A stretch of DNA of 64,000 bases, from assembly GCA_016721765.1 (NCBI GenBank), contig JADKHO010000001.1:1104001-1168000 (forward strand). The letters run 5' to 3'. The translations under genes were made by a program, and so were the position numbers. This document shows, one piece after another, positions 1 through 9,964 of the stretch. Below the pieces are notes generated by a model. That model was not told the DNA's origin and ran no database searches. It was given only the letters and a program-made list of their open reading frames with translations. How positions within the stretch are numbered: position 1 is the first letter of the stretch; every line of letters begins with the position of its first letter. Source of the DNA: Bacteroidota bacterium. Lineage in GTDB: Bacteria > Bacteroidota > Bacteroidia > UBA4408.

Positions 1-36
1 CGCAAAACTAATAAAATAAAAAACGCATTTTAAATC

Positions 37-44
37 TACATTTG
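37..44 (+). promoter_or_regulatory. -7 promoter box (TACATTTG)
   Basis: This matches the Bacteroidota TAnnTTTG -7 element and ends 30 nt before the ATG at 75. It contains the TTG at 42, so that codon is promoter sequence and not a start. The upstream -33 region is too close to the window edge to judge. Confidence 0.6.
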
Positions 45-74
45 CCAATAAAAAATTACACTACTACGAAAAAT

Positions 75-1076
75 ATGATACTCGTTACAGGAGGCACAGG
101 ATTATTGGGTTCGCATGTATTGTTTTACCTTGCGCAAAAAGGGAATGCAGTGCGAGTGCTGTATCGTAGTGAGGCAGGAAAAACGGCTGTGTTAAAAACG
201 TTTTTGTCCTATTCTACAACCGGCCAAACCTTATTTGAAAAGCTGGAATTTGTGAAGGGGGATGTGTTGGATATATTCACCTTGACGGATGCCATGACGG
301 ATGTTAAACAGGTGTATCATTGTGCTGCAATGGTTTCATTTGCTCCAAAAGACGCTGATTTAATGACACGCGTAAATGTGGAAGGAACAGCCAATGTGGT
401 GAATGCCTGCCTGGAAATGAAAATTGAAAAACTATGTCATGTAAGTTCTGTGGCGGCTCTAGGAAAAGCGCAACTGAATGAAGAAGTAACCGAAACTACA
501 TTTTGGAAATCCTCTCCTGAAAATTCAGTTTATTCGATTAGTAAATACAGCTCAGAGCGCGAAGTTTGGCGCGGTGTGCAAGAAGGACTCTCAGCTGTTG
601 TAGTTAATCCTACAGTAATATTAGGACCGGGTGATTGGGAAAAAGGGAGCTCAAATTTATTTCGCTCCGCAAAACAAGGAATGAAATATTATACCGGAGG
701 AATAACAGGGTTTGTAGATGTTAGGGATGTTGCTAACTGCATGATTGAATTGATGGAAAGTTCCCTTTCGAATGAACGTTACTTGCTAAACGCAGATAAT
801 TTTTCGTACCGCAAATTTTTTGAGATTGCCAATACCTGTTTTCAAAACCCCCCGCCGCATATTCGCGCTTCTCTAGGTTTAAGTAACCTCGTGTGGCGCC
901 TCGAAAAAATAAGAAGCTTTTTCACCGGCTCCAATCCTTTAATTACAAAGGAAACAACAAGAGCAGCGCATCAGCAGAATTTTTTTTCCAATCAAAAAAT
1001 CAGTAAAACACTTGGATATTCATTTATTCCAATTGAGAAATCGATCAAGGAAACAGCAGCACGATTCGCATATTAA
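75..1076 (+). CDS. NAD(P)-dependent epimerase/dehydratase (extended SDR)
   Basis: This is a 333-residue extended short-chain dehydrogenase/reductase, a cytosolic NAD(P)-dependent oxidoreductase of the dihydroflavonol-4-reductase/sugar-epimerase type. The N-terminus opens with a beta strand and the Rossmann loop TGGTGLLG (residues 5-12). The catalytic pair is visible as YSISK (Tyr153, Lys157), and an upstream VSSVAALG segment supplies the usual Ser. The ATG at 75 is chosen because the longer frame opens with a TTG inside the -7 box, and because the Rossmann strand follows Met at once, as is usual in the family. The substrate cannot be told from sequence. It is a single gene that ends against a shared terminator hairpin and converges on a giant secreted-protein gene. 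Confidence 0.85.
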   Translation: MILVTGGTGLLGSHVLFYLAQKGNAVRVLYRSEAGKTAVLKTFLSYSTTGQTLFEKLEFVKGDVLDIFTLTDAMTDVKQVYHCAAMVSFAPKDADLMTRVNVEGTANVVNACLEMKIEKLCHVSSVAALGKAQLNEEVTETTFWKSSPENSVYSISKYSSEREVWRGVQEGLSAVVVNPTVILGPGDWEKGSSNLFRSAKQGMKYYTGGITGFVDVRDVANCMIELMESSLSNERYLLNADNFSYRKFFEIANTCFQNPPPHIRASLGLSNLVWRLEKIRSFFTGSNPLITKETTRAAHQQNFFSNQKISKTLGYSFIPIEKSIKETAARFAY

Positions 1077-1079
1077 AAT

Positions 1080-1113
1080 AAAACCCCCAACAGATTACGC
1101 TGTCGGAGGTTTT
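1080..1113. terminator. bidirectional terminator hairpin
   Basis: AAAACCCCCAACAG (1080-1093) pairs with CTGTCGGAGGTTTT (1100-1113) across a 6-nt loop, with two non-Watson-Crick positions. The stem is bounded by an A-run and a T-run, so it can work for both converging genes, which stop at 1076 and 1142. Confidence 0.75.
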
Positions 1114-1141
1114 ACCAAACAAACTAAACCTAACGAACTAT

Positions 1142-4100
1142 TTAATACGAGTCTAAATCGGTCGGACGTAATGCGCCAAACCATTTTACTATTTTTTCTC
1201 CCACATTTGGAGCGTCCACATGAATGAGGTAACCTCCGCTGGCAATAGGTATTCCTACTTGGTTTTTTAAATCCCAATTTAAAGAAGTGCGCAATTCATC
1301 TTTATTAAATTCTCTTACCAAGGTGCCGTTGAGGGTGTAAATTTTGATGGTACATTTTTGTGGTAAATTGGTTATTTTTATTTGATTATCGGCCTGATTT
1401 GCCTCGTAACCCGAGAAACCATAATACGGATTTGGCACAACATTTATTAGTTGAAGTGCATTTTGTGCTACACGTGTATTGTTTATTTCACTTGCGTACA
1501 AATGGGTTGTAAAATTATACATCGGGTAATTATTATTTGATGCCGGATTTGCTCTTGGACCATCTAAATTAACCATCCCGCTAAGGGTATCAAATCCATT
1601 TGCAGCAAAATTGTTTTGATACGGTTTAGTAACACGCAACCTGATTTTAACATCACATTCCAACAAGCTATGGTTACTTGCTAGCATTGGTATGCCGCAC
1701 CACATAATATCCTTAAATACATCCTTTTTCAAAACATCTTTTGGCACATCCATATTGTTTCCTCTATATCTTAATTTATTGTAAACAAAGTTTCCTTTGT
1801 CATACGCCGGTACATTAGTAGTATCACCAAGTACCTGATTTACTTGCTTGCTATTGTTATGACCGAACACATATACATAATGTTTTCCACCAAAAATAGG
1901 ATCAGGAGTTGTACTAAAAATCCCGTTAAAACCAACATTAGCGGTTGGGTTCCAAACCAAATCGGTATCGTTTTGCACGCCCTCAAAATGGGAGTCTTCG
2001 CCAAATGCCATATTAAGCCTTTCGCCTGTTTCAATGTTTAAGGCATATCCGGGAAACCAACTCATGCCAAATGTGCCTGAATTATCAGCTTGGCCCTCTT
2101 TGTTAACAGATGCTTTTTTGCGCAAATCAAATTTGCGGGCATTTCCTGCGGCTCCAATAGTGTTATCGCATAGTTCAAATACCGGACAACGGGTCCATTT
2201 ACTCTTGTCGGCAGTTAATACAATATCAACACTTGCCAAATTTCCCAATTGATTTAATGCATTGTATTGGAGTTCGGAAGGGTAGGTTGCGGATACATTA
2301 AAGTTTTTCCAAGCTGGTCCCGAACCTCCGCCAACCTCTTGAGAACAGAGCCTGTAAGGAGCCCAGGTTCCTCCCAATCCATAACCAATGTTTTGAGAAA
2401 TTAAACCCTCAAAAATTTGAGCATTATCAAGGCCAAAATAATCATCTGTTAAGGGATCGCCAGGTGGCGGCAATGTTTTGGCCGAACCAGAACGAATCCA
2501 ATTAATTGGGAAAGGCCCATCAAAATCCGGAATTCCACCAAGCCAACGTTTTGTATTGTCTGAAAACTCAATCGAACTTTCTATATAGCCATTGTTTACA
2601 CTTTTGCTTGTGCCAACATTCGCACACTGTTCCAAGGTTACCGATAAACCCCAGTCGGTAATACGTTCGGCACTTATTGCAATGCTTGATTCGGAATTAA
2701 TTTTTTCGCCGGTTTGATTATTGGTTAAAGTCCATTGTGACGTATTTATGGATTCGGGATAGCTATTGGAAGGAATAATTCGAAGTGTAAAACTCGATGC
2801 CGGAACATTTAAGGGGTCTATTATTTTAACAGTAGCCGGGCCAAAACCGGCTTCATAAGTTATTTGTTTAAAAGTGCTGTCGGCTAATATCGAATTCACT
2901 GAGGCATCAGTAAGCTCAAGCAGGTGACCGCCATTTCCTTGACCTTCGGCACGCGTTAAACTAATTTCCTGGCCATATACTGCATGTTGCACTGAACCAC
3001 CATTTGCAACAACAATAATATGAGGAATACCAACATATGGGACACCATTTATTCCAATATTATTTCTTCCGGGTTTGTAGGGGAGTTTTTGACCATCAAA
3101 AGAAAGTGGATTCTGTTGGTCATAAGTCTTATAATTGTTGTAGGCATAAGCAACAGCTAAAAAATAATAGCTTTTGTTATTTATTAATCGCTTATCACCG
3201 GTTGCAAATTCATCCGATAAAACCCTAAATGATTTTATTAAACCCTTATCTTCCCCGTAAACCTCTTGTATTGGAACATTAGCATTAATAGCTTGATCAA
3301 ATTTAAAATTCACCAATTGGGCTACTCCGTCTTTTATGTCACATTGGGCAATTTGTCTTGCCAAATCAGGATTGTGAATATCGGAAATACTTGCAGTAGC
3401 ATTTTTCATCTGAAAAATCTGATAGCCTTGAAAATGATATATAGAATCATAGCGTGGACTTTGGCCAGATGGGCTTACTATGTTTGGGTCAACTTCATTG
3501 TATTTATCCATGTAATTGTTTGAATTTGGTTTATTGCTTAAATAGAGGATGAGCTCTCTATCTAGTTCTCGAATCGTTAAGTCTGGTGCATCCGGCCCAT
3601 TGAGCACTTGAAAACAATTATCAAATAAGCGTTGGGCTTTATCATCTGCAGCCTTTAATAAATTTACGGATTCGAAAGGCCCCCCCGAAGTTGCCCTAGC
3701 CCAAACTGCTCCTACAGTTACAATATTTACCGCACCTGCCTTTAGGGTAAATGGACCTGAAGAATGTATAAACCGTCCATCATAAGAAGTTCCGGTTTGA
3801 TACCATGGAGTAGGATTTTGTGGGTCGGTATTTCCCGGAAACATAAAATTGCAGAGCGTAGTGCTACTTAAATGACCTGTTCCGCCATAGGTTATTGGAT
3901 TATTATCTTTCCATTTACCTTGAAGGTAATTGTAATAATGAACAGTATTGGATGGGTTACCTTCCAATGAGCCATTGTCATTTCTGTAAAACATGAACTT
4001 TTCCATCCCGAGCCGTTCATTATCTATGATGACATCCCCATATCCAGTTCCATTATATGTATCGGTTGACGGATTTGCAATTCCATCGGCATCTGCAAGT

Positions 4101-5179
4101 GGTCCCTGAAAATAATCAATTCCAATTGCCGGAGGATTTAGTCCGTAATGATTTTCACCGTTTCCATCGTCATCAGCATCTCCATTGTAGCAATAACCTA
4201 AGCCTCTGCTAACATCGCATCCAATAAAATCATCATTCGGATTTCCAAGGTCAGGATCAACCCACATTCCTAAATAACAAGAATCTAATTTATCAGTTGA
4301 ACGGTTAAAGATCTGGTATTGATAAAAAGTCATGTTATTTATTTCATCATTCGTTTGAAAGGCAAAAGCTTGTGCATGAATTTCAAGCCCAATTTGTGAG
4401 CCATCCGACTCTGTATGTATATTCCCCTTGTCATTAAAAACCCACCACATAGTGCGGTCCCCAAATAATTGGGCTTCACTTTTACAATTTCCCATTTCTC
4501 CCTTTAAACTATATCCAGGATAATCGCCCCCTTCACCGGGATTATAATCACCACTTTGATCCGCATCATAAAAAGGAGCAAGTGGTTGTGTGATATTTGC
4601 ATTATTATAAATATCAAATGCCGGCCAGTTTTGTATGGCATCCGGAACTGGTTTATCAGGAGCCCAATCAGAAACAAAAGCTTCTACTTCTTTTCGGGTA
4701 ATAACATAATGCCTGTCGTATTGCGCACACACACTAGCATCCACTGATGCATTACTTACATCCAACGGTCCCGCCCAAAAATCATTTCCTGTTTGTCGAT
4801 AAGTCATAGCTGCAACTTTCAAATTGCTTTGTGCCATTCCTCCTATCCACAGTGATCCAGCAAACAGCGAGTGCTTTTTCGAGTCCTTTGGAATTTCGTA
4901 TTTCACATCCTTTAAATCCCACCACATATCACCCCCTCCCAATATTTTTGTGCGTACGTTGTTCACATCTAAATCGATGCGTGAACCACTTTGAGAGCAT
5001 ACCGTAGCAAGTTTTAGTGATGCAATTTGGGATTGGCTCTGTTGCCTGGGCTTTACTCCTGTGTTTTCTTTCCCAACAGCCCAAAAGCAAGAGCAGACGA
5101 AGGCAACATGTAGGACAATTGGATTAAATACTCCTTTTGTTTTGGTTGACCGTTTAAAAACCGTTAAAGTTGATTTCAT
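1142..5179 (-). CDS. giant secreted protein with T9SS type A sorting domain
   Basis: This is a 1345-residue exported protein of unknown function. The N-terminus has a basic stretch followed by a hydrophobic segment (about residues 18-36) typical of a signal peptide. The long body is Asn/Gly/Asp rich and has Asp-rich loops such as DADQSGDYNPGEGGD (near residue 200) that look like calcium-binding turns. The last 90 residues carry the T9SS signature: VVPNPYYGFSGYE, then KIYTLNGTLVREF, then a GYLIHV strand. I recognise no catalytic domain. It should be secreted by the type IX system and left on the surface or released. It starts with ATG at 5179, divergent from a helical repeat protein across a 385-nt intergenic region. 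Confidence 0.8.
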   Translation of the reverse strand: MKSTLTVFKRSTKTKGVFNPIVLHVAFVCSCFWAVGKENTGVKPRQQSQSQIASLKLATVCSQSGSRIDLDVNNVRTKILGGGDMWWDLKDVKYEIPKDSKKHSLFAGSLWIGGMAQSNLKVAAMTYRQTGNDFWAGPLDVSNASVDASVCAQYDRHYVITRKEVEAFVSDWAPDKPVPDAIQNWPAFDIYNNANITQPLAPFYDADQSGDYNPGEGGDYPGYSLKGEMGNCKSEAQLFGDRTMWWVFNDKGNIHTESDGSQIGLEIHAQAFAFQTNDEINNMTFYQYQIFNRSTDKLDSCYLGMWVDPDLGNPNDDFIGCDVSRGLGYCYNGDADDDGNGENHYGLNPPAIGIDYFQGPLADADGIANPSTDTYNGTGYGDVIIDNERLGMEKFMFYRNDNGSLEGNPSNTVHYYNYLQGKWKDNNPITYGGTGHLSSTTLCNFMFPGNTDPQNPTPWYQTGTSYDGRFIHSSGPFTLKAGAVNIVTVGAVWARATSGGPFESVNLLKAADDKAQRLFDNCFQVLNGPDAPDLTIRELDRELILYLSNKPNSNNYMDKYNEVDPNIVSPSGQSPRYDSIYHFQGYQIFQMKNATASISDIHNPDLARQIAQCDIKDGVAQLVNFKFDQAINANVPIQEVYGEDKGLIKSFRVLSDEFATGDKRLINNKSYYFLAVAYAYNNYKTYDQQNPLSFDGQKLPYKPGRNNIGINGVPYVGIPHIIVVANGGSVQHAVYGQEISLTRAEGQGNGGHLLELTDASVNSILADSTFKQITYEAGFGPATVKIIDPLNVPASSFTLRIIPSNSYPESINTSQWTLTNNQTGEKINSESSIAISAERITDWGLSVTLEQCANVGTSKSVNNGYIESSIEFSDNTKRWLGGIPDFDGPFPINWIRSGSAKTLPPPGDPLTDDYFGLDNAQIFEGLISQNIGYGLGGTWAPYRLCSQEVGGGSGPAWKNFNVSATYPSELQYNALNQLGNLASVDIVLTADKSKWTRCPVFELCDNTIGAAGNARKFDLRKKASVNKEGQADNSGTFGMSWFPGYALNIETGERLNMAFGEDSHFEGVQNDTDLVWNPTANVGFNGIFSTTPDPIFGGKHYVYVFGHNNSKQVNQVLGDTTNVPAYDKGNFVYNKLRYRGNNMDVPKDVLKKDVFKDIMWCGIPMLASNHSLLECDVKIRLRVTKPYQNNFAANGFDTLSGMVNLDGPRANPASNNNYPMYNFTTHLYASEINNTRVAQNALQLINVVPNPYYGFSGYEANQADNQIKITNLPQKCTIKIYTLNGTLVREFNKDELRTSLNWDLKNQVGIPIASGGYLIHVDAPNVGEKIVKWFGALRPTDLDSY

Positions 5180-5333
5180 TTTTACTAGATTAATTTTAAA
5201 TACGAGTTGATTAAAATTTGTGATTTGGTTTACATTTCTTATTTTACAAGGGTTTCAACACGATTTATTTTTTCCTTCAGAAGTAAAGTTAGTTTTGAAA
5301 AAGGCATATAAATCAACAATATTTCGAGATTCT

Positions 5334-5472
5334 ATACAGGTCTAAAAAGCACAAAGCATCACCACCTTTAGTTAAAATGCTTGATTTTAGTGCCTTTGAC
5401 TGTGATTCAAAAAACAACATTTTTATACACGTCTAGTGCGTTTTCATTCTTTGTGAAAAACATACAGGTCTA
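5334..5472 (+). repeat. three copies of ATACA(G/C)GTCTA
   Basis: ATACAGGTCTA occurs at 5334-5344 and 5462-5472, and a one-base variant, ATACACGTCTA, at 5425-5435. All are in the same orientation and upstream of the -7 box at 5497. They are candidate binding sites for a regulator; no known family motif is assigned. Confidence 0.5.
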
Positions 5473-5496
5473 AGCTCCATATCAAAATCTTCCTTC

Positions 5497-5504
5497 TACA
5501 TTTG
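5497..5504 (+). promoter_or_regulatory. -7 promoter box (TACATTTG)
   Basis: This TAnnTTTG element lies 60 nt before the ATG at 5565. A good TTTG -33 element at the usual distance is not seen, which would fit an activated promoter. Confidence 0.5.
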
Positions 5505-5564
5505 CAACGCCATAAGTATTGATAATAGTGGCGACTGTTTATATCAACAAATAAAATAAATTAC

Positions 5565-7109
5565 ATGTCTGTTAAAGTTTCCGAAAACCTGCATCAGCTC
5601 ATTCGTTCTCTATCAAAACCCGAGAAACGTTATTTTAAGCTGCATTCATCACGACACATCATTGGGGAGCAAAACAATTATGTGAAACTTTTTGATGCTA
5701 TCGATAAGCAAAAAGAATACAATGAAGGGGCATTGTTGCAGCTGTTTAAAAAGGAGATCTTCATTAAACAGTTCAGCATTGCAAAGAGCCGATTGTACGA
5801 CAGCATTCTGCGCAGTCTCGACGCATACAACAGCGACAGTTCTGTGGATTCTCAGCTAAAGAACATGTTGCATCATGCAGAGATTTTGTTTAAAAAAACC
5901 CTTTATGAGCAGTGTATTCGCATTTTGAGTAGTGCAAAAAAATTAGCATCAAAATATGAAAAGCATATTGCCTTGCTCGATATTTACCGGTGGGAAAAGG
6001 AACTTATTGAAAAGGATAATTATTCAGGTAAATCGGAACAGGATATAAAAGATATTCTGGAGCAAGATAAAATTGTAATCAATAAGATTAAAACGCACAA
6101 AGAATTTTGGAGTGTTAAGAGCCGCTTCTTCCAATTGCTGAACAAACAAGGAAAAGCGCGTAATCAAAACGAGATTGAAAAGTTTAAAAAAATAATTGAT
6201 ACCACACTTTTAAAAATCCCTGAATCCGAATTAACTACTGCAACAAAGTATTTAAGTAACCACATTTATTCAGCCTATTATTTTGGGATTGGTGATTACA
6301 AAAACAGCTATAAATATTTGCACAAAAATGTGGCGCTTATTGAGTCAACCACATTTATTTTTAAGGAAGAACCAAATATCTATTTTTCGGTTCTCACCAA
6401 TTTAATTTATGTGGCGAGTCAATTGAAAAAATATTCGGAAGTAATCAAATATTTAGATAAGTTGCGCGCCATACCCCACACACTTGAAACCAATAAGAAT
6501 GAAGATTTGGAGGTAAAATTATTCTCGAGTGCTTACAGTTTAGAACTTACGCTTTATGCCCAAACCGGTGATTTTGATAAAGCACTAAAATTAATTCCCA
6601 AAATTGAAGAAGGCATAGATCGTTACGATGGAAAAATAAATAAAGTGAGGCGCTCTTATTTTTACTTCAACATTGCAGTTATTTGTTTTGGGGCCGAGAA
6701 ATATTCATTGGCGTTACGCTGGGCAAATAAACTTTTGAATGATTCGGAAATAGATGAAAGCAAGGATATTTACTGCTTTACCCAACTTTTAAATCTCATT
6801 ATTCACATTGAATTAAAACACGATGATTTAATACCCTATGCTTTTAAGTCAACCCAGCGTTATCTCAACTCCAGAGAACGCGTATATAAATTTGAAAATT
6901 TGTTTTTAGAATTTATCGGCAAAATCATGAAAACCAAAAACAGAGAGGAGCAATATAAGCATTACAAGCGCCTGCGCGATGACATGAAAAAACTGCAAAA
7001 CGATCCATTCGAAAAAGCCGCATTTGAATATTTTGATTTTATTTCTTGGGCTGAAAGCAGGTATTTAAATCAAAGTTTTCAAGCCATTGTGGAAGAAAAG
7101 GCAAAATGA
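5565..7109 (+). CDS. helical (TPR-like) repeat protein, unknown function
   Basis: This is a 514-residue protein with no signal peptide or membrane segment. It is almost entirely alpha-helical by composition, with alternating amphipathic helices rich in Lys, Leu, Tyr and Glu, as in TPR or HEAT-like scaffolds. Its N-terminal 130 residues share a pattern with the protein at 17499-18737: an L-K-x-E motif, a conserved LF, a Y-x-E-x-x-L and an FxxxF, at similar spacing. The two look like members of one Bacteroidota family. I do not recognise a named domain and no enzyme motif is seen; a protein-interaction role is inference. It is monocistronic, with its own promoter, and converges on glyQS. Confidence 0.6.
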   Translation: MSVKVSENLHQLIRSLSKPEKRYFKLHSSRHIIGEQNNYVKLFDAIDKQKEYNEGALLQLFKKEIFIKQFSIAKSRLYDSILRSLDAYNSDSSVDSQLKNMLHHAEILFKKTLYEQCIRILSSAKKLASKYEKHIALLDIYRWEKELIEKDNYSGKSEQDIKDILEQDKIVINKIKTHKEFWSVKSRFFQLLNKQGKARNQNEIEKFKKIIDTTLLKIPESELTTATKYLSNHIYSAYYFGIGDYKNSYKYLHKNVALIESTTFIFKEEPNIYFSVLTNLIYVASQLKKYSEVIKYLDKLRAIPHTLETNKNEDLEVKLFSSAYSLELTLYAQTGDFDKALKLIPKIEEGIDRYDGKINKVRRSYFYFNIAVICFGAEKYSLALRWANKLLNDSEIDESKDIYCFTQLLNLIIHIELKHDDLIPYAFKSTQRYLNSRERVYKFENLFLEFIGKIMKTKNREEQYKHYKRLRDDMKKLQNDPFEKAAFEYFDFISWAESRYLNQSFQAIVEEKAK

Positions 7110-7199
7110 GTTAGGTTCGATAGCTTCAAAACAATATGCTTAAAAGACTTCAAATTGTGAATCGGAATTGTTATTCAAGCATTAAATTCAGAGGATTAA

Positions 7200-8747
7200 T
7201 TATGCTGAAAGCTTCTTCAAAGCGCCTTTCATGCTAACCTTTTCATCAATAATTTCAGCCAGTTTCGAAATCTCTACACGTTCCTGCAGCATAGTGTCAC
7301 GATGACGAATTGTAACAGTATTGTTTTGCAAGCTTTCATGATCAATAGTGATGCAAAATGGTGTTCCGATGGCATCCTGTCTGCGGTAACGCTTGCCAAT
7401 GCTGTCTTTCTCATCATACGTAATGGCATGGTCAAATTTCAATGCGGCCATAATTTCTTCTGCCTTTTCGGGAAGCCCATCCTTTTTAGTAAGCGGCATC
7501 ACCGCAACTTTTATCGGCGCTAAAAAAGGTGGAATTTTTAGTACCACACGAGATGTGCCATCTTCCAGCGACTCTTCCACATAGGCCTGTGAAAGCGTGG
7601 CAAGGAACATACGGTCTAATCCAATTGAGGTTTCAACTACATAAGGCACATAGCTTTGGTTGATTTCCGGATCAAAATATTGAAGTTTTTTTCCGGAATG
7701 TTGCTCATGAGCTTTTAAATCAAAATCGGTGCGAGAGTGAATGCCTTCAAGTTCTTTAAATCCAAAAGGAAATTCAAACTCTATGTCACAAGCAGCATTG
7801 GCATAATGGGCCAGTTTTATATGGTCGTGAAAACGGTGCTTGTTGCCGGCGAACCCGAGTGACTTATGCCACTTCATTCGAGTTTCTTTCCAGTGATGAT
7901 ACCAATCCATTTCGGTTCCTGGTTTCACAAAAAACTGCATTTCCATTTGTTCAAACTCGCGCATCCTGAAAATAAACTGACGCGCCACTATCTCATTTCT
8001 AAATGCCTTTCCGGTTTGGGCAATTCCAAATGGAATTTTCATTCTACCGGTTTTTTGCACATTTAAAAAGTTTACAAATATGCCTTGAGCTGTTTCCGGG
8101 CGAAGATAAATTGTGCTGGCCTCCTCACTTACAGAACCCATTGAAGTGCTGAACATCAAGTTAAATTGTCGCACCTCTGTCCAGTTTTTTGTACCGGAAA
8201 TAGGGCACACAATTTCGCAATCCACAATTATTTGGCGCACTTCATCAAGATTGTTATCATTGAGTGCAGTTTTAAAACGAGCCAAAATGTTATCCGCTTT
8301 CGCTTGATTTTCTAACACTCTTGCATTTGTGCTGCGAAAGGTTTCTTCATTAAAAGATTCTCCAAATCGCTCTTTCGCCTTATCCACCTCTTTTTGAATC
8401 TTTGCTTCAATTTTTGCGACATGCTCTTCAATCAATACATCCGCTCGATATCTTTTTTTCGAATCTTTATTATCAATCAAAGGGTCATTAAATGCATCCA
8501 CATGTCCAGATGCTTTCCAAGTAGTAGGGTGCATAAAAATAGCAGCATCAATGCCTACAATGTTTTCATTAAGCTGCACCATGGCCCGCCACCAGTAGTC
8601 GCGTATGTTTTTTTTAAGCTCTGCACCATTTTGTCCATAATCATAAACAGCACTCAGCCCATCATAAATTTCACTGCTTTGAAAAATAAATCCGTATTCC
8701 TTCGAATGAGAAATAATATTCTTAAATAAATCGTCATTGTTTGCCAT
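7200..8747 (-). CDS. glyQS: glycine--tRNA ligase (dimeric type)
   Basis: This 515-residue class II glycyl-tRNA synthetase of the homodimeric kind charges tRNA-Gly. Motif 2 is visible in RPETAQGIFVNF and the following RNEIVARQFIFRMREFEQ. Motif 3 is ETSIGLDRMFLATLSQAY. The N-terminal SKEYGFIFQSSEIYDGLSAVYDYG is characteristic of this family. The C-terminal anticodon-binding domain runs from about residue 415 (PIKVAVMPLTKKDG). Length is normal for a short bacterial member. The ATG at 8747 lies only 5 nt after a -7 box, so the mRNA is probably leaderless. Confidence 0.97.
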   Translation of the reverse strand: MANNDDLFKNIISHSKEYGFIFQSSEIYDGLSAVYDYGQNGAELKKNIRDYWWRAMVQLNENIVGIDAAIFMHPTTWKASGHVDAFNDPLIDNKDSKKRYRADVLIEEHVAKIEAKIQKEVDKAKERFGESFNEETFRSTNARVLENQAKADNILARFKTALNDNNLDEVRQIIVDCEIVCPISGTKNWTEVRQFNLMFSTSMGSVSEEASTIYLRPETAQGIFVNFLNVQKTGRMKIPFGIAQTGKAFRNEIVARQFIFRMREFEQMEMQFFVKPGTEMDWYHHWKETRMKWHKSLGFAGNKHRFHDHIKLAHYANAACDIEFEFPFGFKELEGIHSRTDFDLKAHEQHSGKKLQYFDPEINQSYVPYVVETSIGLDRMFLATLSQAYVEESLEDGTSRVVLKIPPFLAPIKVAVMPLTKKDGLPEKAEEIMAALKFDHAITYDEKDSIGKRYRRQDAIGTPFCITIDHESLQNNTVTIRHRDTMLQERVEISKLAEIIDEKVSMKGALKKLSA

Positions 8748-9134
8748 GGGCGCAAAAGTAAAAATTTTGAGGGTTTATTGATAGTGCAATATGCGCAATT
8801 AAATAAATTTTAGAAATGGTGTTGCAACAGCAAGCGCACGATAAGCTTTATCTGCCGCTAGCTTTTATCAGGAGGTGAGCCACTTGATATCTGAATTTGG
8901 AAATTAGCTTTGGTTTAAATAGAGGATCTTCTTTTATAGAATATAAAGGCGTTACTAAACGCCTTATCACTGCTTCTTTAACCTAAAACTATCGATTGGC
9001 TAACATTTGTCGATACTAATTCCAAGTTATTTTTGTGAAATCAAATGGAACATTATTAATGATTCACAGTTTCGATTTGAGCTTTTTATGCCGAGGTTTT
9101 TAACACCTTTAAGAACCAATTACGACGATCTATG
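8748..9134. other. 387-nt intergenic region with a hairpin
   Basis: No convincing gene is seen. It contains the glyQS promoter at its left end and an 8-bp hairpin, AAGGCGTT-ACTA-AACGCCTT, at 8946-8965. The hairpin lies 170 nt downstream of the secreted-protein operon ending at 9135. It has no U-tract, so it is at best a weak terminator or RNA 3'-end structure. Confidence 0.45.
8753..8760 (-). promoter_or_regulatory. -7 promoter box of glyQS (TACTTTTG)
   Basis: On the minus strand the order is TACTTTTG, GCGCC-like spacer, ATGGC, with only 5 nt between the box and the start codon. The same arrangement precedes thiL (51854-51865). Transcription should start at or next to the ATG. Confidence 0.65.
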
Positions 9135-9959
9135 CTAGTGTTTTATAAGTTTAAAAGTTTGTTCATTCACGCTCAAAAAATAAACGCCATTTAAAAGTGA
9201 TGACAAATCAATTTTTGATGTTGCATCAAACTTTCCACGTATACAAACCCTTCCTAACTTGTCGCTTATTTTATATGATGCGGCTTGTAAAGATTTGTCA
9301 GATTTCACTGTTACAACATCTGTGAAAGGATTAGGTAAAACCGAAATAGTGTATTTTGATTTTACTACTTCTTTCACCGCAACAATGCATAGCGATGTGT
9401 TTGTTGCATATTCAATTCCCGTATCTCCAGCTTCACATTCTAAATAATCGTTACCCGAAACACAATAAAATAGGGAGGGTTCCAACAAATAATTAAAACT
9501 GCCAATCCCTTCAACCCATTGCACATTTGTACTTAGGTTTAATCTTCTATGATATCCATTTTGCAATTGAACCGAATCCACATATAAAATTGTAACTATG
9601 CCATTGGAGCAAACGGCGGCACCAAATCGATTCTTAACAGTATCACCGGCAGATAAGTTAAAATCATATAATACATATTCATGATTTGCTGTGTCGGGTA
9701 CAAAATAAATAACCTTGTTGTTTTCTCTCAGGGCACCAGTATAACTATAGTTTTTAGTAATTTTTTGGTAGTTCACTCCTGAAATAAGCGTATCACCAGC
9801 CATTACATAATTTGTGAAGGCTGGTGTTGGGAGATGCATTTCATCATAATACCTGTAATTCCAACTCCCATTTGTAGAAGGAAAAGGATAATATACAGTT
9901 GCTGAAGCAGGAATAATAATCAAATTAATTAGGGCGAATAATAGGGTAAGTTTTTTCAT
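9135..9959 (-). CDS. secreted protein with T9SS sorting domain
   Basis: This is a 274-residue exported protein. A clean signal peptide (MKKLTLLFALINLIIIPASA) is followed by about 170 residues of beta-rich sequence of unknown function. That body contains two well-separated Cys pairs (AAVCSNG, FYCVSGNDYLECEAG). The C-terminal type A sorting domain reads SVLPNPFTDVVTV, then YKISDKLGRVCIRG, then LLNGVYFLSVN, ending LIKH. It is the last of three co-directional T9SS cargo genes with 5-nt spacings, so it is almost surely co-transcribed from the promoter near 13540. No enzymatic domain is recognised. Confidence 0.8.
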   Translation of the reverse strand: MKKLTLLFALINLIIIPASATVYYPFPSTNGSWNYRYYDEMHLPTPAFTNYVMAGDTLISGVNYQKITKNYSYTGALRENNKVIYFVPDTANHEYVLYDFNLSAGDTVKNRFGAAVCSNGIVTILYVDSVQLQNGYHRRLNLSTNVQWVEGIGSFNYLLEPSLFYCVSGNDYLECEAGDTGIEYATNTSLCIVAVKEVVKSKYTISVLPNPFTDVVTVKSDKSLQAASYKISDKLGRVCIRGKFDATSKIDLSSLLNGVYFLSVNEQTFKLIKH

Positions 9960-9964
9960 GTTAC

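Larger units (their letters stand above)
5180..5564. other. 385-nt divergent intergenic region
   Basis: No credible ORF lies here. It separates two divergent starts (5179 minus, 5565 plus). It holds three copies of an 11-nt ATACA(G/C)GTCTA motif and one plus-strand -7 box at 5497. No clear -7 box was found for the minus-strand gene. Confidence 0.6.

Noticed and set aside
8860..8885. AGGAGGTGA as a Shine-Dalgarno site
   Set aside because: No start codon or open frame follows at a suitable distance, and genes in this window do not use such sites.
8946..8965. Hairpin as an RNA gene or riboswitch
   Set aside because: It is a single 8-bp stem without conserved context, U-tract or promoter; left as a feature of the intergenic region only.
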